Source: Bacillota bacterium
Lineage (GTDB): Bacteria; Bacillota; Clostridia; Peptostreptococcales; Anaerovoracaceae
NCBI GenBank assembly: GCA_019420305.1
Contig: JAHZHL010000033.1
Location: 62,001-126,000 of the forward strand
Reading direction: 5' to 3'
Length of the DNA stretch: 64,000 nt
Under the pieces are notes generated by a model that was not told the DNA's origin, ran no database searches, and worked only from the letters and a program-made list of their open reading frames with translations. The position numbers and the translations under genes are program-made. This document shows, piece after piece, positions 18,304 through 27,180 of this stretch; the stretch's first letter is position 1, and the number at the start of each line of letters is the position of its first letter.

Positions 18304-18897
18304 TTACCGCACCTTGAACCCTACGCCCAGTTCCGAGGCAATCTGCCTGCAGCTCTCAATATGCTCCGCGGGAATACAGCCCACCACACTGACGGTCGTC
18401 TCCTGAACAAAGGATTTTACATCCTTTATATACGCGAGAATCGAATCAAAAGAGGACACCCCAAATTCAGGCAGACAGAGTTCGTTATAGGACTCCGCGT
18501 CCGCCTCATTCAGACTCACGGATACCCGGTCGATAAGCCCCTCTAACATAGGCGCGGTTCGTTTGCCGTGAATCCGATCCGCAAGGCCGTTGGTATTCAT
18601 ACGAATTTTAATATCCGCTTTCTCCTTTACCCGGCGGCTTATTTCCAGCACATCGTTCAGGCGAATGGAAGGCTCGCCATAACCGCAGAAAATCAGTTCC
18701 TCATACTCATATGCCCGCTGCCGCTCCAGTTCCTTCATGACCTCTTCCACAGACGGTTCCTTCTCCAGCCACAGATTATCCGCGCCGCCCAGACCGTCCG
18801 TCATCTGGCGGACACAAAAACTGCACCGGTTGGTGCATCGGTTGGTCAGATTCATATAAAGGCCGCCTCCATAGGTATATACAATACTGCTTTCCAC
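18304..18897 (-). CDS. Radical SAM protein (TatD-associated type)
   Basis: A 197-residue radical SAM protein with the cluster-binding motif CTNRCSFC (C-x3-C-x2-C) close to the N terminus, followed by the glycine-rich SAM stretch FCGYGEPSIRL. The start VESSIVYTYGGGLYMNLTNRC matches a small family often found beside tatD-type nucleases; no tatD is seen here. I chose GTG at 18897 because AAGGAGG lies 8 bases upstream; the frame extends upstream to 19050 but that part has no family similarity and overlaps pgeF. No SPASM or other extra domain is present. Substrate unknown. Confidence 0.8.
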   Translation of the reverse strand: MESSIVYTYGGGLYMNLTNRCTNRCSFCVRQMTDGLGGADNLWLEKEPSVEEVMKELERQRAYEYEELIFCGYGEPSIRLNDVLEISRRVKEKADIKIRMNTNGLADRIHGKRTAPMLEGLIDRVSVSLNEADAESYNELCLPEFGVSSFDSILAYIKDVKSFVQETTVSVVGCIPAEHIESCRQIASELGVGFKVR

Positions 18898-18928
18898 GTT
18901 TTTCTCCCTCCTTAAAGTGCGCGGGCCG

Positions 18929-19639
18929 CTACAACAGACACAGCCCCGCTCCCATTCTTTTGTAAGTGCCGCCTTCTCTGCGGTAAGAGCAGAAAAGCTC
19001 CGATTCGCAGCAGGTGCAGTGGGCGCTGACGGCAATATGGCCTTCTTCAAGTCCCGCCCGCAGAAGCTGCCGCTTATTGATTCCTTTCAAATCAATGTTA
19101 TATTTTTCTCCTTTCGGTTCCGCGAATTCATCCGCGAAGTCGAAGGCTTCCCGAAAGGCCTGAATCACTTCCGGTCCGGTTTCAAAGCAGCAGCGGCTGA
19201 TCCCCGGTCCGATAAAGGCTCTGATATCCCCGGGGCTGCAGGAAAACGCTTCTGCCATTTTCCGCGCCGCTTTGGCGGCAATTCCCAGGACGCTGCCCCG
19301 CCAGCCGGCGTGAACCAGTCCGATGGCCTTTTTCTCCGGATCAAAAAAATAGACGGGCAAACAGTCCGCGTGCACAGTTGTAAGCAGAACCTCCGGCACA
19401 TTGGTAATCACTCCGTCTGTATCGGGGAAGCGCTGCGGTTCTTCCCGGCGTTTTTCGATCACTTCAATATGATCCTTATGAACCTGGCCGGGCCAGACAA
19501 AATTCATAGTCTCCAGCCCCTGCCGACGAATCGTCTCCTCATGGTAATAGGGGCTGCCTTCACTTGCCCCGTTCTTTGTCGCGAAAAATCCCTTCACTTG
19601 GGGAAACTCCGCAAACACTTCCAAATAAAGTGGTTCCAT
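18929..19639 (-). CDS. pgeF: Peptidoglycan editing factor PgeF (YfiH/laccase-domain family)
   Basis: The 236-residue protein has the DUF152/Cu-oxidase_4 motifs: TTVHADCLPVYF with metal-site His and Cys, VHAGWRGSVLGI, and GPGISRCCFE. Family members are cytoplasmic hydrolases or oxidases reported to remove wrongly incorporated residues from UDP-MurNAc peptides or to act on purine nucleosides. Length is typical (about 240). It follows the Cof-type phosphatase gene by 23 bases and precedes the radical SAM gene by 31 bases, so it lies inside a minus-strand transcription unit. Confidence 0.88.
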   Translation of the reverse strand: MEPLYLEVFAEFPQVKGFFATKNGASEGSPYYHEETIRRQGLETMNFVWPGQVHKDHIEVIEKRREEPQRFPDTDGVITNVPEVLLTTVHADCLPVYFFDPEKKAIGLVHAGWRGSVLGIAAKAARKMAEAFSCSPGDIRAFIGPGISRCCFETGPEVIQAFREAFDFADEFAEPKGEKYNIDLKGINKRQLLRAGLEEGHIAVSAHCTCCESELFCSYRREGGTYKRMGAGLCLL

Positions 19640-19662
19640 TGGTTTCTCCTCTCCCTTTTCTG

Positions 19663-20496
19663 TTACAGGCTCTTTTCCTGAAACACCAATTTTCGTATGG
19701 CCCAGGCGACTCCATCGTCTTCGTTGCTCTTTGTGACAAAATCCGCAGCCCGCTTCACTTCCGGCAGACCGTTTTCCATCGCCACGCCGATTCCCGCATA
19801 TTCGATCATGGGAAGATCGTTATTATTATCGCCTATTGCCATTATGCTATCTCTTTTTATCCCCAGGCTTTCCGCCAGCATTTTCAGGCCGGTTCCTTTA
19901 TTTACTTCCCTTTTCGTAAATTCCAGGTTTGTCGGCTCCTGGCTGGTGATGTAAAATGGTAAGTCCCGGATCAGCGCTTTCGCCCGATCCCGCTCCCGGG
20001 AGCTGGGGAAAAAGATATTAATTTTCCCGGCTTCACGAACCTGCCCGGATTCCACAGCGCCCACCAGATCCTTGATTCCGGTTCTGGTGGATACGACCAG
20101 TTCTTTCAGTTCCCCCACACCGTAATGATCCGGGTTTCCCAGGCAACGCCCGTCCGTCAGAACCTGGTGATCCGTAAAAATTTCAAACATCATATCAAAT
20201 CCGGAAAGTGTCTTCCAGACAGTCCGGATCTCTCTCGCCCCCATCGTATCAGCGAAGACAACGCCGCCGTTTCCAAGATCCACCACATAAGCTCCATTAG
20301 CCGTAATGCCGTAAGAAATTTCCGGGATCCGGGCGCTGAGCTCCCGGATCTCTCTCGGACTTCTTCCGGTACACAGCGTGAGCAGCACTCCGCGGCGATC
20401 CGCTTCTTCAATGGCGGATTTCACGCCTGGATGGAGGGTCTTTGCCGAATCCAGCAAAGTTCCATCCACGTCAATGGCAATCAGTTTTACTGTCAT
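19663..20496 (-). CDS. Cof-type HAD-IIB family phosphatase
   Basis: The 277-residue protein carries HAD motif I DVDGTLLDS (catalytic Asp at 9), motif II LCTGRSPREI, and motif IV GDNNNDLPMI, with the large C2B cap between them. These enzymes dephosphorylate sugar phosphates or flavin precursors such as the ribityl-pyrimidine phosphate; the specific substrate cannot be told from sequence. Its start overlaps the stop of the acetolactate synthase gene by 4 bases, indicating one operon. Confidence 0.88.
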   Translation of the reverse strand: MTVKLIAIDVDGTLLDSAKTLHPGVKSAIEEADRRGVLLTLCTGRSPREIRELSARIPEISYGITANGAYVVDLGNGGVVFADTMGAREIRTVWKTLSGFDMMFEIFTDHQVLTDGRCLGNPDHYGVGELKELVVSTRTGIKDLVGAVESGQVREAGKINIFFPSSRERDRAKALIRDLPFYITSQEPTNLEFTKREVNKGTGLKMLAESLGIKRDSIMAIGDNNNDLPMIEYAGIGVAMENGLPEVKRAADFVTKSNEDDGVAWAIRKLVFQEKSL

Positions 20497-22247
20497 TTTT
20501 TCTCCTGACGCGCGAGCTGTGCCAGCTGCGCGGATAATTTCATATTTTCATCATAGTCCACCCGGCAGTCGATCAGCGCCAGTTTATCCTGCCGGAAAGC
20601 GTCCTCCAGCATCGGTATCAGATCGTCCGCCTTTTCAACCCGATAGCCCTTGCCTCCCATGACTTCCGCCAGTTTTACAAAGTCCGGGTTCGTAAAATCC
20701 GTATAGCAGGTCGTTCCAAAGTGTTCCATCTGCTTCCACTTAATCAGCCCGTAACTGCTGTCATTTAAAATCAGCGTTACAAATCCGGCTCCGATGCGGA
20801 AAGCGGTTTCCAGTTCCTGCATGTTCATCATAAATCCGCCATCACCGGTCACAGCCAGCACCTTCTTTTCCGGATACACCAGCTTTGCCGCCACGGCACC
20901 TGGAATGGCAATTCCCATGGAAGCAAATCCGTTGGAAATGATACAGGTATTGGGCTGATAACAGTTATAATGGCGCGCGATCCACATTTTATGCGCTCCC
21001 ACGTCAGACACCAGAATATCGTCTTTCCCCATTACCTTACGTACATCATGCAGCAGACGCTGAGGCTTCATAGGGAAGGCATCGTCAAATTCATACTGAT
21101 CGTGATCCGCTTGAATTTTTTTCTTGATTTCCAGAGCGAATTCAGGCTCAGTTTCCCGCTCGGAGCGCCGCATGATCTCGTAAAGAGAGTCCGAAATATC
21201 TCCCACAACCTGCACCTCCGGCTGATATCTCTTGTTGATATGCGCGGCCTGGTTACCAATATGAATAATTTTATGGTTATTGTCCGGGTTCCATTTTCTC
21301 GGAAAGCACTCTACGATATCATAGCCGATGCCGATAATTGTGTCCGCTTCATCGAAAATCTGATTGATGTAATCTCTCTGAGGGATTCCGATGGTCCACA
21401 TGGAGTAGGGATTGTCAAAGGGAATAATCCCCTTTGCCATCATCGTGTTGGCTACCGGAATCTTCAGCTCTGTGGCAAATTCGGTGATCGCCTGGGCCGC
21501 TCCGTCTCTGACCGCGCTATAGCCTGCCAGAATCAGGGGCTTTTTGGCCCGTGAAATTCGTCTCGCCGCCCGTTCAATGGATTTATAGGAAGCGATCCCT
21601 TTCTCCGGAACTACCCGGCGCATAGGCACACCCTGGGCAGGCATTTTGGCAATATTATCCGGCAGATCGATATGCACGGCTCCCGGCTTTTCCGATTCCG
21701 CGTATTTAAAGGCCAGACGCACAATTTCCGGCACCGTGTCCGGCCTCAGAATCTGTTTGGTTCTTTTTGTAATCGGTTCAAAAACCTTTTCCAGATCCAG
21801 ATACTGGTGGGCGGTCAGATGCATCCGATCCGTCGCCACCTGTCCGGTAATGGCAAGTACCGGCGCGCCGTCCAGATTGGCGTCCGCCACTCCGGTGACA
21901 AGATTTGTGGCTCCCGGTCCCAGAGTCGAAAGGCAGACGCCGGTTTTTCCGGTCAGTCTTCCGTAGACATCCGCCATAAACGCCGCTCCCTGCTCATGCC
22001 TTGTGGTAATAAACTGAATCGACGATTTTTCAATGGCGTTCATAAGATCCAGATTTTCTTCCCCCGGAATCCCAAATATATATTTCACGCCCTCCTGTTC
22101 CAGACACTCCACCAGCAGATCCGCTGTGGTCCGCTCAAAGTCCGGCGGCGTACGGGGAGCCACGCCGCTTTCTTCCATGATTTTCAGGTAGTGCTCAATA
22201 TGCTTTTTTCTTTCTACCTCTTTTTCCCGCTCTTTTTCACTTTCCAT
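20493..22247 (-). CDS. alsS: Acetolactate synthase, catabolic AlsS-like (TPP enzyme)
   Basis: Condenses two pyruvates to acetolactate. The 584-residue protein has a charged 40-residue N-terminal extension, then the Pyr domain with catalytic Glu in RHEQGAAFMADVYGR, a central domain, and the PP domain with the TPP motif GDGGFMMN and NDSSYGLIKW. The segment IGIGYDIVECFP resembles catabolic AlsS and lacks the RFDDR FAD motif of biosynthetic synthases. No small subunit (ilvN) or acetolactate decarboxylase is next to it. Other TPP-dependent decarboligases remain possible. ATG at 22247 follows a GGAGGA site. Confidence 0.75.
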   Translation of the reverse strand: MESEKEREKEVERKKHIEHYLKIMEESGVAPRTPPDFERTTADLLVECLEQEGVKYIFGIPGEENLDLMNAIEKSSIQFITTRHEQGAAFMADVYGRLTGKTGVCLSTLGPGATNLVTGVADANLDGAPVLAITGQVATDRMHLTAHQYLDLEKVFEPITKRTKQILRPDTVPEIVRLAFKYAESEKPGAVHIDLPDNIAKMPAQGVPMRRVVPEKGIASYKSIERAARRISRAKKPLILAGYSAVRDGAAQAITEFATELKIPVANTMMAKGIIPFDNPYSMWTIGIPQRDYINQIFDEADTIIGIGYDIVECFPRKWNPDNNHKIIHIGNQAAHINKRYQPEVQVVGDISDSLYEIMRRSERETEPEFALEIKKKIQADHDQYEFDDAFPMKPQRLLHDVRKVMGKDDILVSDVGAHKMWIARHYNCYQPNTCIISNGFASMGIAIPGAVAAKLVYPEKKVLAVTGDGGFMMNMQELETAFRIGAGFVTLILNDSSYGLIKWKQMEHFGTTCYTDFTNPDFVKLAEVMGGKGYRVEKADDLIPMLEDAFRQDKLALIDCRVDYDENMKLSAQLAQLARQEKK

Positions 22248-22268
22248 TGTAAACGTTTCCTCCTCTTT

Positions 22269-25200
22269 TTACAGCTTCTTGAAGTAGTCGATCAAAATTT
22301 CTTTCATGTAATTATACCGCCTGGCATAAGAATTATCCACCCGAATCCGCTCAAAATTATAGTTTCTGCAAATCTGATTTTTCTGGCGTTCCCGCTCCCG
22401 GATCTCCTCGTCTTCCAGATGCTCTTTTCCGTCCAGATCAATGGCCAGAACCGGCAGTTCCTTTCCGGCTCCCTGCCGTTCGTATACCACAAAATCAAAC
22501 CGACCGGTATGAAACAGCTCGCATTCCTGTCGGTTCCCTCCCAGCACCTGGGGAATCGCCACTTCCCTCTGAACCGTGTACCTTTTTCCGATTACCAGAA
22601 TATTGCTCAGGGCGTGATTTAATGTCTCCAGAAATGCGGTTTCCGTTTCCGCGCTGTAGGGTTTAATGCCCAGAGCCCTTGTTTCCGCCGTTTTCGGCGT
22701 CACCTGGGAAGTTCCTTTTGTCTGAATATACTCCGCCAGTTCAAAAAGGTCGTCGTCCTCCCCATGGGTGTGGAGCCTCGACAGATTCCGGCTGCTGGAA
22801 AGCAGAATCAGTTTTTCCTTTGCTCTCGAAGTCGCCACATTGATCAGTTCCTTATTGTTTTTCAGCCATCCGTAGGTCTTGGCGAAGGTCTGATCGGTGA
22901 CTGCCAGGGAAAACAAAATAATATCCTTTTCGTCTCCCTGAAAGGCATGGACAGTACCGCACTGAATATCCTCAATTCCGCATTCTCTCAGTTTCTGGTT
23001 GATACAGTCGCGCTGATTGGTAAAGGGCGTAATAATACCGATTTTTTTGTCTCTGTTTTCCTGTACAAATTCTATGATTTTCGCGGCTTCCGCGGGCGCG
23101 GTATTCTTGCCCGCCGCCGGATCTTCCTCCAGATCCAGATACACAAGCGGCGTGTCCTCCTGTACGCTGCTGCGGATTTTCAGCTTTCCGTTATAGTATT
23201 TTTTATTGTTGAATTCGATAATTTTTTCATGGCACCGATAATGGTAGCTGAGCAGAATCTCGTCGCTTACCGAATCGCAGGCCAGATAGGTTTTATAAAT
23301 GGAATTTTCCATATAGTCATATTCCCTGCTGATTTTATACCGTTTTTTCAGCGCCTGATTGTTCTTTGGATCCAGTACGATCACAGGGCTGAGCTGCTGC
23401 GGGTCTCCCACCAGCATCAGGTTCTTTCCCCGGATAATCGGCACCAGGGAAACCGCGCAGTTACACTGGCTGGCCTCATCCATAATCACCATATCAAAAT
23501 ACGGTTTTGGCGCTCCCAGCCTATGGGCGGAGATACAGGTAGTAATCACCACCGGAAAAATCCGCAGGAATTTTTTCATGTTTTCTTCCTGACTCAGATA
23601 GCGGTTGAATTCTGTCACCTGCAGCTTTCGGCTTCCTTCCATGAGCACGATGTCCAGCAGATCCTGATTCTTCGGTTCTCCCAGTCTCTGGATGTATTTG
23701 GCGGAAATGTAATAGAGATACTTCCGGAATTCTTCTTCATCATCGTCGATCAGCGGCATAGCGTCTTCTTCCCTTACCTCTCCAATCTCGGAAATCCGCT
23801 TTTCGATCTGTGACAGCTGGCGGCTCTGCAGTTCCACCCGGAACGTCAGATTCTGTTCAGCCTGCAGCAGCCGCTCAATGGCTTCCTTTCTCTCCCGCAG
23901 GTCCAGAATCTCTTCATATCGTTTCAGCAGTTCAGACAGTCTCGCCGTTCGCTCGATTTTGTCGTCCCGGTTGCGTTCCAGGGTTCTCGCGTAGACTTTC
24001 ATCTCCTTTGTCTGCAGATAAAGCCGTTTGATTTCGTCCAGCGCTTCCTCTACTTTCTCGGTATTTCCCAGCCGGATTACGGGCAGCGGAATAGGGTTTC
24101 CCCGGTAGCGGATATCCCGGAGCTGTTCAAAGACGCTGTCGATGGGGTGATTGTTGTAGGACGTGAACAGTACGGTCTTTTCGTTAAAAAAAGCAGTGGC
24201 AATCGTGTTCAGGATAGTATTGGTTTTTCCGGTTCCCGGCGGTCCCTGGATATAGGACAGAGGGTATTTGAGTCCATGGTGGATTGCCAGGAGCTGATCC
24301 AGATTGATTCTCCGGTTCAGCAGCGCCAGAGGGTACTGCTTTGTCCGGACAGGCCGTTTAGTCAGTTCGCCGAAAAAGGCGCGGATGGGAGCCGTAACCT
24401 TCTGCTGACGGTACATTTCCATAATCCCTTCGTACTCTTCGTTCAGGTCCAGGAGAATCTCCCTGGTAACGGTAAGCAGATACGGCCGATCGTCCACCCC
24501 TTTTATCTGGGGATTGTTCTGGGTGATCCGGTCCTTGATCTCTTCCTGATTCCTTTCAAAGTCCTCCAGCAGCTCTTCGTATTCTTCCGGCAGGAAGCGG
24601 CGGATGCTCTGAAGTTCGCCATCCAGAGTGAACTCTCTGCAGATGGTGACCTCTTCATCCGCCACAAGCCGCCTGCGCCTGACATCAAAGTTCATTTTCC
24701 GGTATGCCAGCACATACATGCCCCTGCTTGTCGGGATGCTGAGAAGATTCATGCAGAGCTGATGAAGTTTTTTCGTCTTTTTTTCCTTTTCCCGCGTCCT
24801 CCGGTACTGAAAGCGCCGTATGATATCCCGGTACTGCTCCGGCTTTAGATGATACACGCCGGATTCCACCTGTTCGCCGTCCAGCCCCGGAATCAGAGCG
24901 TAATCCTTCTGATAGGGAGTTGTATCCAGCCGGCTGCAGTCCGCCAGGTAATTGAGGATCTTAAAATTCGCCGGATGCTCAAAAAGGTCTTTATAGGTTT
25001 CCGGATGCAGGCGGATATCGTCCACCAGCTTTTGGTTAATCGGATGCCAGGAGCCTTCGATGACGCCTGCGGAAAGGATGGAGTCAATATAAATCCGCGG
25101 GAAGTCTCCCAGGGTATACTTTGCCAGATGCAGCCCCGAAACATGAAGGGAGCGATCCGCCATACAGATATCCTCCACCCCAATCCAGTATTTGGTCACC

Positions 25201-25283
25201 TCTCCGTTTTTATTTTTGTATTCAATACTGAGCCATTTCCCCTCATGAATGGCCCTGAAAAGATTTCGCGTAATGGTGTTCAC
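22269..25283 (-). CDS. Superfamily 1 (UPF1-like) helicase with WYL-like N terminus and nuclease-like C terminus
   Basis: A 1004-residue protein. Residues 1-80 resemble a WYL-type small beta domain (AIHEGKWLSIEYKNKNGEVT). The helicase core has Walker A GPPGTGKTN at 347-354, a long coiled insert (about 400-500), DEASQ at 602-606, GDPQQLSP at 626-633, and late motifs TVHAFQGDEKDIILF and VATSRAKEKLI. Residues about 915-1004 look like a PD-(D/E)xK or DUF2726-type fold: RFDFVVY, LAIDLDGKEH, then QKNQICRNYN. It probably acts on DNA or RNA as helicase-nuclease. The next gene downstream on this strand is alsS, 22 bases away. Function unknown; a role in repair or defence is only possible. Confidence 0.75.
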   Translation of the reverse strand: MNTITRNLFRAIHEGKWLSIEYKNKNGEVTKYWIGVEDICMADRSLHVSGLHLAKYTLGDFPRIYIDSILSAGVIEGSWHPINQKLVDDIRLHPETYKDLFEHPANFKILNYLADCSRLDTTPYQKDYALIPGLDGEQVESGVYHLKPEQYRDIIRRFQYRRTREKEKKTKKLHQLCMNLLSIPTSRGMYVLAYRKMNFDVRRRRLVADEEVTICREFTLDGELQSIRRFLPEEYEELLEDFERNQEEIKDRITQNNPQIKGVDDRPYLLTVTREILLDLNEEYEGIMEMYRQQKVTAPIRAFFGELTKRPVRTKQYPLALLNRRINLDQLLAIHHGLKYPLSYIQGPPGTGKTNTILNTIATAFFNEKTVLFTSYNNHPIDSVFEQLRDIRYRGNPIPLPVIRLGNTEKVEEALDEIKRLYLQTKEMKVYARTLERNRDDKIERTARLSELLKRYEEILDLRERKEAIERLLQAEQNLTFRVELQSRQLSQIEKRISEIGEVREEDAMPLIDDDEEEFRKYLYYISAKYIQRLGEPKNQDLLDIVLMEGSRKLQVTEFNRYLSQEENMKKFLRIFPVVITTCISAHRLGAPKPYFDMVIMDEASQCNCAVSLVPIIRGKNLMLVGDPQQLSPVIVLDPKNNQALKKRYKISREYDYMENSIYKTYLACDSVSDEILLSYHYRCHEKIIEFNNKKYYNGKLKIRSSVQEDTPLVYLDLEEDPAAGKNTAPAEAAKIIEFVQENRDKKIGIITPFTNQRDCINQKLRECGIEDIQCGTVHAFQGDEKDIILFSLAVTDQTFAKTYGWLKNNKELINVATSRAKEKLILLSSSRNLSRLHTHGEDDDLFELAEYIQTKGTSQVTPKTAETRALGIKPYSAETETAFLETLNHALSNILVIGKRYTVQREVAIPQVLGGNRQECELFHTGRFDFVVYERQGAGKELPVLAIDLDGKEHLEDEEIRERERQKNQICRNYNFERIRVDNSYARRYNYMKEILIDYFKKL

Positions 25284-25408
25284 TTCCGGAGTCCTCCTGT
25301 TCTGCCTTTATTTTACCACAGGCCCGGATCATTTTCGCGTTGCTTTTTGACTGAATCCATATATAATGAATGTGGAAGTTCGTAGTTCGTAAAAAGAAAG
25401 GAAACCCC

Positions 25409-26320
25409 ATGAAAGAACCTTGCGAAAAATGCGGAAAACGCTTTGATATGGAAGAGTGCATGTATATTTGCCCTTCGTGCGGCCATTATCACTCTCAGGT
25501 AAACCAGTATCAGTACCGAAAGAGCCGCGCTTCCGGAACCGGCAGGCAAAACGCTTCCGGGATCTTTCATGCGGATTCCCGGCCTTCTGTGTACAAAAAA
25601 CAGGCGTGCGAGTCCTCCCGCAGCGCCCGTAAATTATTTTCTCCGGAAAAGAAAAAACGGATTTCATTTTCGTCGGCTCCAGACAAAGCTTCGAAGGGCA
25701 AATTCCGCGGCGCCGCTGTGGAATCCGGAACATCTTCAAAAGCAAAGCGGATTCTCTGCCTGATTCTGCTGTTTCTAATCGTTGGATTTCCGATTTTTTA
25801 TCATATGAAAACCAGTATGCAGATGGAACAGATCCGGCAGACACAGGAATCAGCGGAAGTGAACGAGGTTTTTGTTTCGTCCCGTTCGCCTGTTAAACTG
25901 ATTGACGCGGACCTCACCCTGGGAGAATTCACTCCTTTCACCCGCAGCGGCATCACAGCCGCGCCGGAAGGATGGAAATATATGCAGCTTACCTATAAAA
26001 CCGCCAACAATGACTCGGAATACCGGAGCCTGGATACTTCGGTTACTCTGAAAGCTGGCGATACTTATTATCGTTCTCTGGACCCGTATTCTCTCTCCGA
26101 ATCGGAATCGGTGCGTGACGAACTGTATGATTTAGGGGTGGGGAGTTATTCTCCTTACCAGGAAGATGGCCTCTGGGTTTTCCTGATTCCGGAGGATACA
26201 AAGGGCTGTACCCTGCGGATCAGCCAGGGAGAACGTTCGTCCGATCCGCCGTATTCCCTTTCCGCTCCGGAAGAAGCGATTCTCATCAAATTGAACGCAG
26301 GAGGTGCAGAACATGCTTAA
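25409..26320 (+). CDS. Zinc-ribbon membrane-anchored protein of unknown function
   Basis: The 303-residue product starts with a zinc ribbon (CEKCGKRF and CPSCGHYH; cysteines at residues 4, 7, 19 and 22), continues with a basic Ser-rich stretch, has one membrane segment (about residues 113-133, ILCLILLFLIVGFPIFY), and then an extracytoplasmic beta-rich domain of about 170 residues. I chose the ATG at 25409 with GAAAGGA upstream. It overlaps the next gene by 8 bases. Zinc-ribbon plus single-helix proteins are common in Clostridia as poorly understood envelope proteins; I do not recognise the family of the outer domain. Confidence 0.7.
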   Translation: MKEPCEKCGKRFDMEECMYICPSCGHYHSQVNQYQYRKSRASGTGRQNASGIFHADSRPSVYKKQACESSRSARKLFSPEKKKRISFSSAPDKASKGKFRGAAVESGTSSKAKRILCLILLFLIVGFPIFYHMKTSMQMEQIRQTQESAEVNEVFVSSRSPVKLIDADLTLGEFTPFTRSGITAAPEGWKYMQLTYKTANNDSEYRSLDTSVTLKAGDTYYRSLDPYSLSESESVRDELYDLGVGSYSPYQEDGLWVFLIPEDTKGCTLRISQGERSSDPPYSLSAPEEAILIKLNAGGAEHA

Positions 26321-26750
26321 ACGCTTTCGCCTTGTGATCGTCCTCGTGATTCTCTTTATCATCGAGCTTGCCATCGTTCCATCTCTGGAAACGACTCGTC
26401 TGAACAATGCCCAGGCATCGGACGCCGGACTGGAACTTGTCCGCGCCGAGTCCCTCGGAGCTCAGGACGGCCAGATTCGGCTGCGGGTCTATTTCCAAAA
26501 CAAAGGCACGCAGACCGCCTCCTACCCGTACCTTCAGGGAGAAGCGGCGGGCGATTCCATCTACCTCTCTTTTGATGAATCCCTGCAGCCTTCCGGATCC
26601 ACAATCATAGCGGAAATCCCGCCCAAAACAGAGGCCGCAGGCATTTACATTATGGATGAATACAGCAGCCAGCAGGCAGCAGGGGAAACTGCCGTACTTT
26701 TGCTGGACAATTACGAGGGAGACTCGTCCGAGTGCAAGGTGGAATTGTAG
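26313..26750 (+). CDS. Exported or membrane-anchored hypothetical protein
   Basis: A 145-residue protein with an N-terminal hydrophobic segment (about residues 6-22, LVIVLVILFIIELAIVP) and a beta-rich remainder, including a segment on symmetric repeat of polar and hydrophobic residues typical of Ig-like folds. No catalytic motif is visible. ATG at 26313 follows GGAGGTG and overlaps the preceding gene by 8 bases, so it is translationally coupled to the zinc-ribbon protein; the two probably work together outside the membrane. Confidence 0.65.
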   Translation: MLKRFRLVIVLVILFIIELAIVPSLETTRLNNAQASDAGLELVRAESLGAQDGQIRLRVYFQNKGTQTASYPYLQGEAAGDSIYLSFDESLQPSGSTIIAEIPPKTEAAGIYIMDEYSSQQAAGETAVLLLDNYEGDSSECKVEL

Positions 26751-26778
26751 GTCGGATGTTTTCTATCCAACTCTGTGC

Positions 26779-26947
26779 TTTGTATCCTGAATGGGCGAAA
26801 ATGTATTAGTGGATACAAAAGTTTCAGGTTTCAGCCCCTGGATTTTTAAAAATCCAGGGCATTTTGTATTTCTTCTAAAAAGCGACCCCGCAAACGGGAA
26901 AGTTTTGTATCCATAAAAGGGGATTAAAGGGGTTTGGATACAATTCG
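26779..26947 (+). repeat. Nested inverted-repeat element, copy 1
   Basis: Two units of TTGTATCC-N23-GGATACAA (26780-26818 and 26905-26943) lie 86 bases apart. The inner arms GGATACAAAAGTTTC and GAAAGTTTTGTATCC are complementary except for one position, and a perfect 24-base palindrome (26836-26859, starting CCCTGGATTTTT) sits between them. The same layout appears at 52156-52332 in the opposite orientation, with AAACGGGAAAGTTTTGTATC shared exactly. No coding potential. Could be a MITE-like element, a structured RNA or a protein-binding array. Confidence 0.75.
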
Positions 26948-27180
26948 CCTTTCCTTCAAGAGCTACATTAGAATTCGGTCCTGATATCAGCAACGACCCG
27001 GCTTCGCGGGCGAATACAAAGAAACTAAATCCCGTATGCTCGCTCATTCCTTTGACTGTAATGTCTGGCGTTTCCACTAAAATAGAAAAAATCTTCCGCT
27101 CATCCTCATTTTCTATGCCATTTTCCCCTTTGGAGTTGGTATCTCCCTTCTCTTGTACCGCAAATGGAAATACAAACGAT
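26948..27180. other. Intergenic region without a supported gene
   Basis: Between the repeat element and the TenI gene. A plus-strand frame ending TAA at about 27186 encodes a hydrophobic stretch FYAIFPFGVGISLLLYRK followed by basic residues, like the end of a membrane protein, but no start with a ribosome site is in frame. It may be a decayed gene; otherwise nothing is seen. Confidence 0.3.

Noticed and set aside
18898..19050. Upstream extension of the radical SAM gene
   Set aside because: The extension has no family similarity, lies across the end of pgeF, and an AAGGAGG site supports GTG at 18897.
26779..26947. CRISPR array
   Set aside because: The repeated word alternates in orientation with fixed 23-base gaps and only two units; no direct repeat-spacer ladder and no cas genes.
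26763..27077. Minus-strand open frame of about 104 codons across the repeat element
   Set aside because: It runs through both palindromic units and the central palindrome, has no ribosome site, and no recognisable protein motif.
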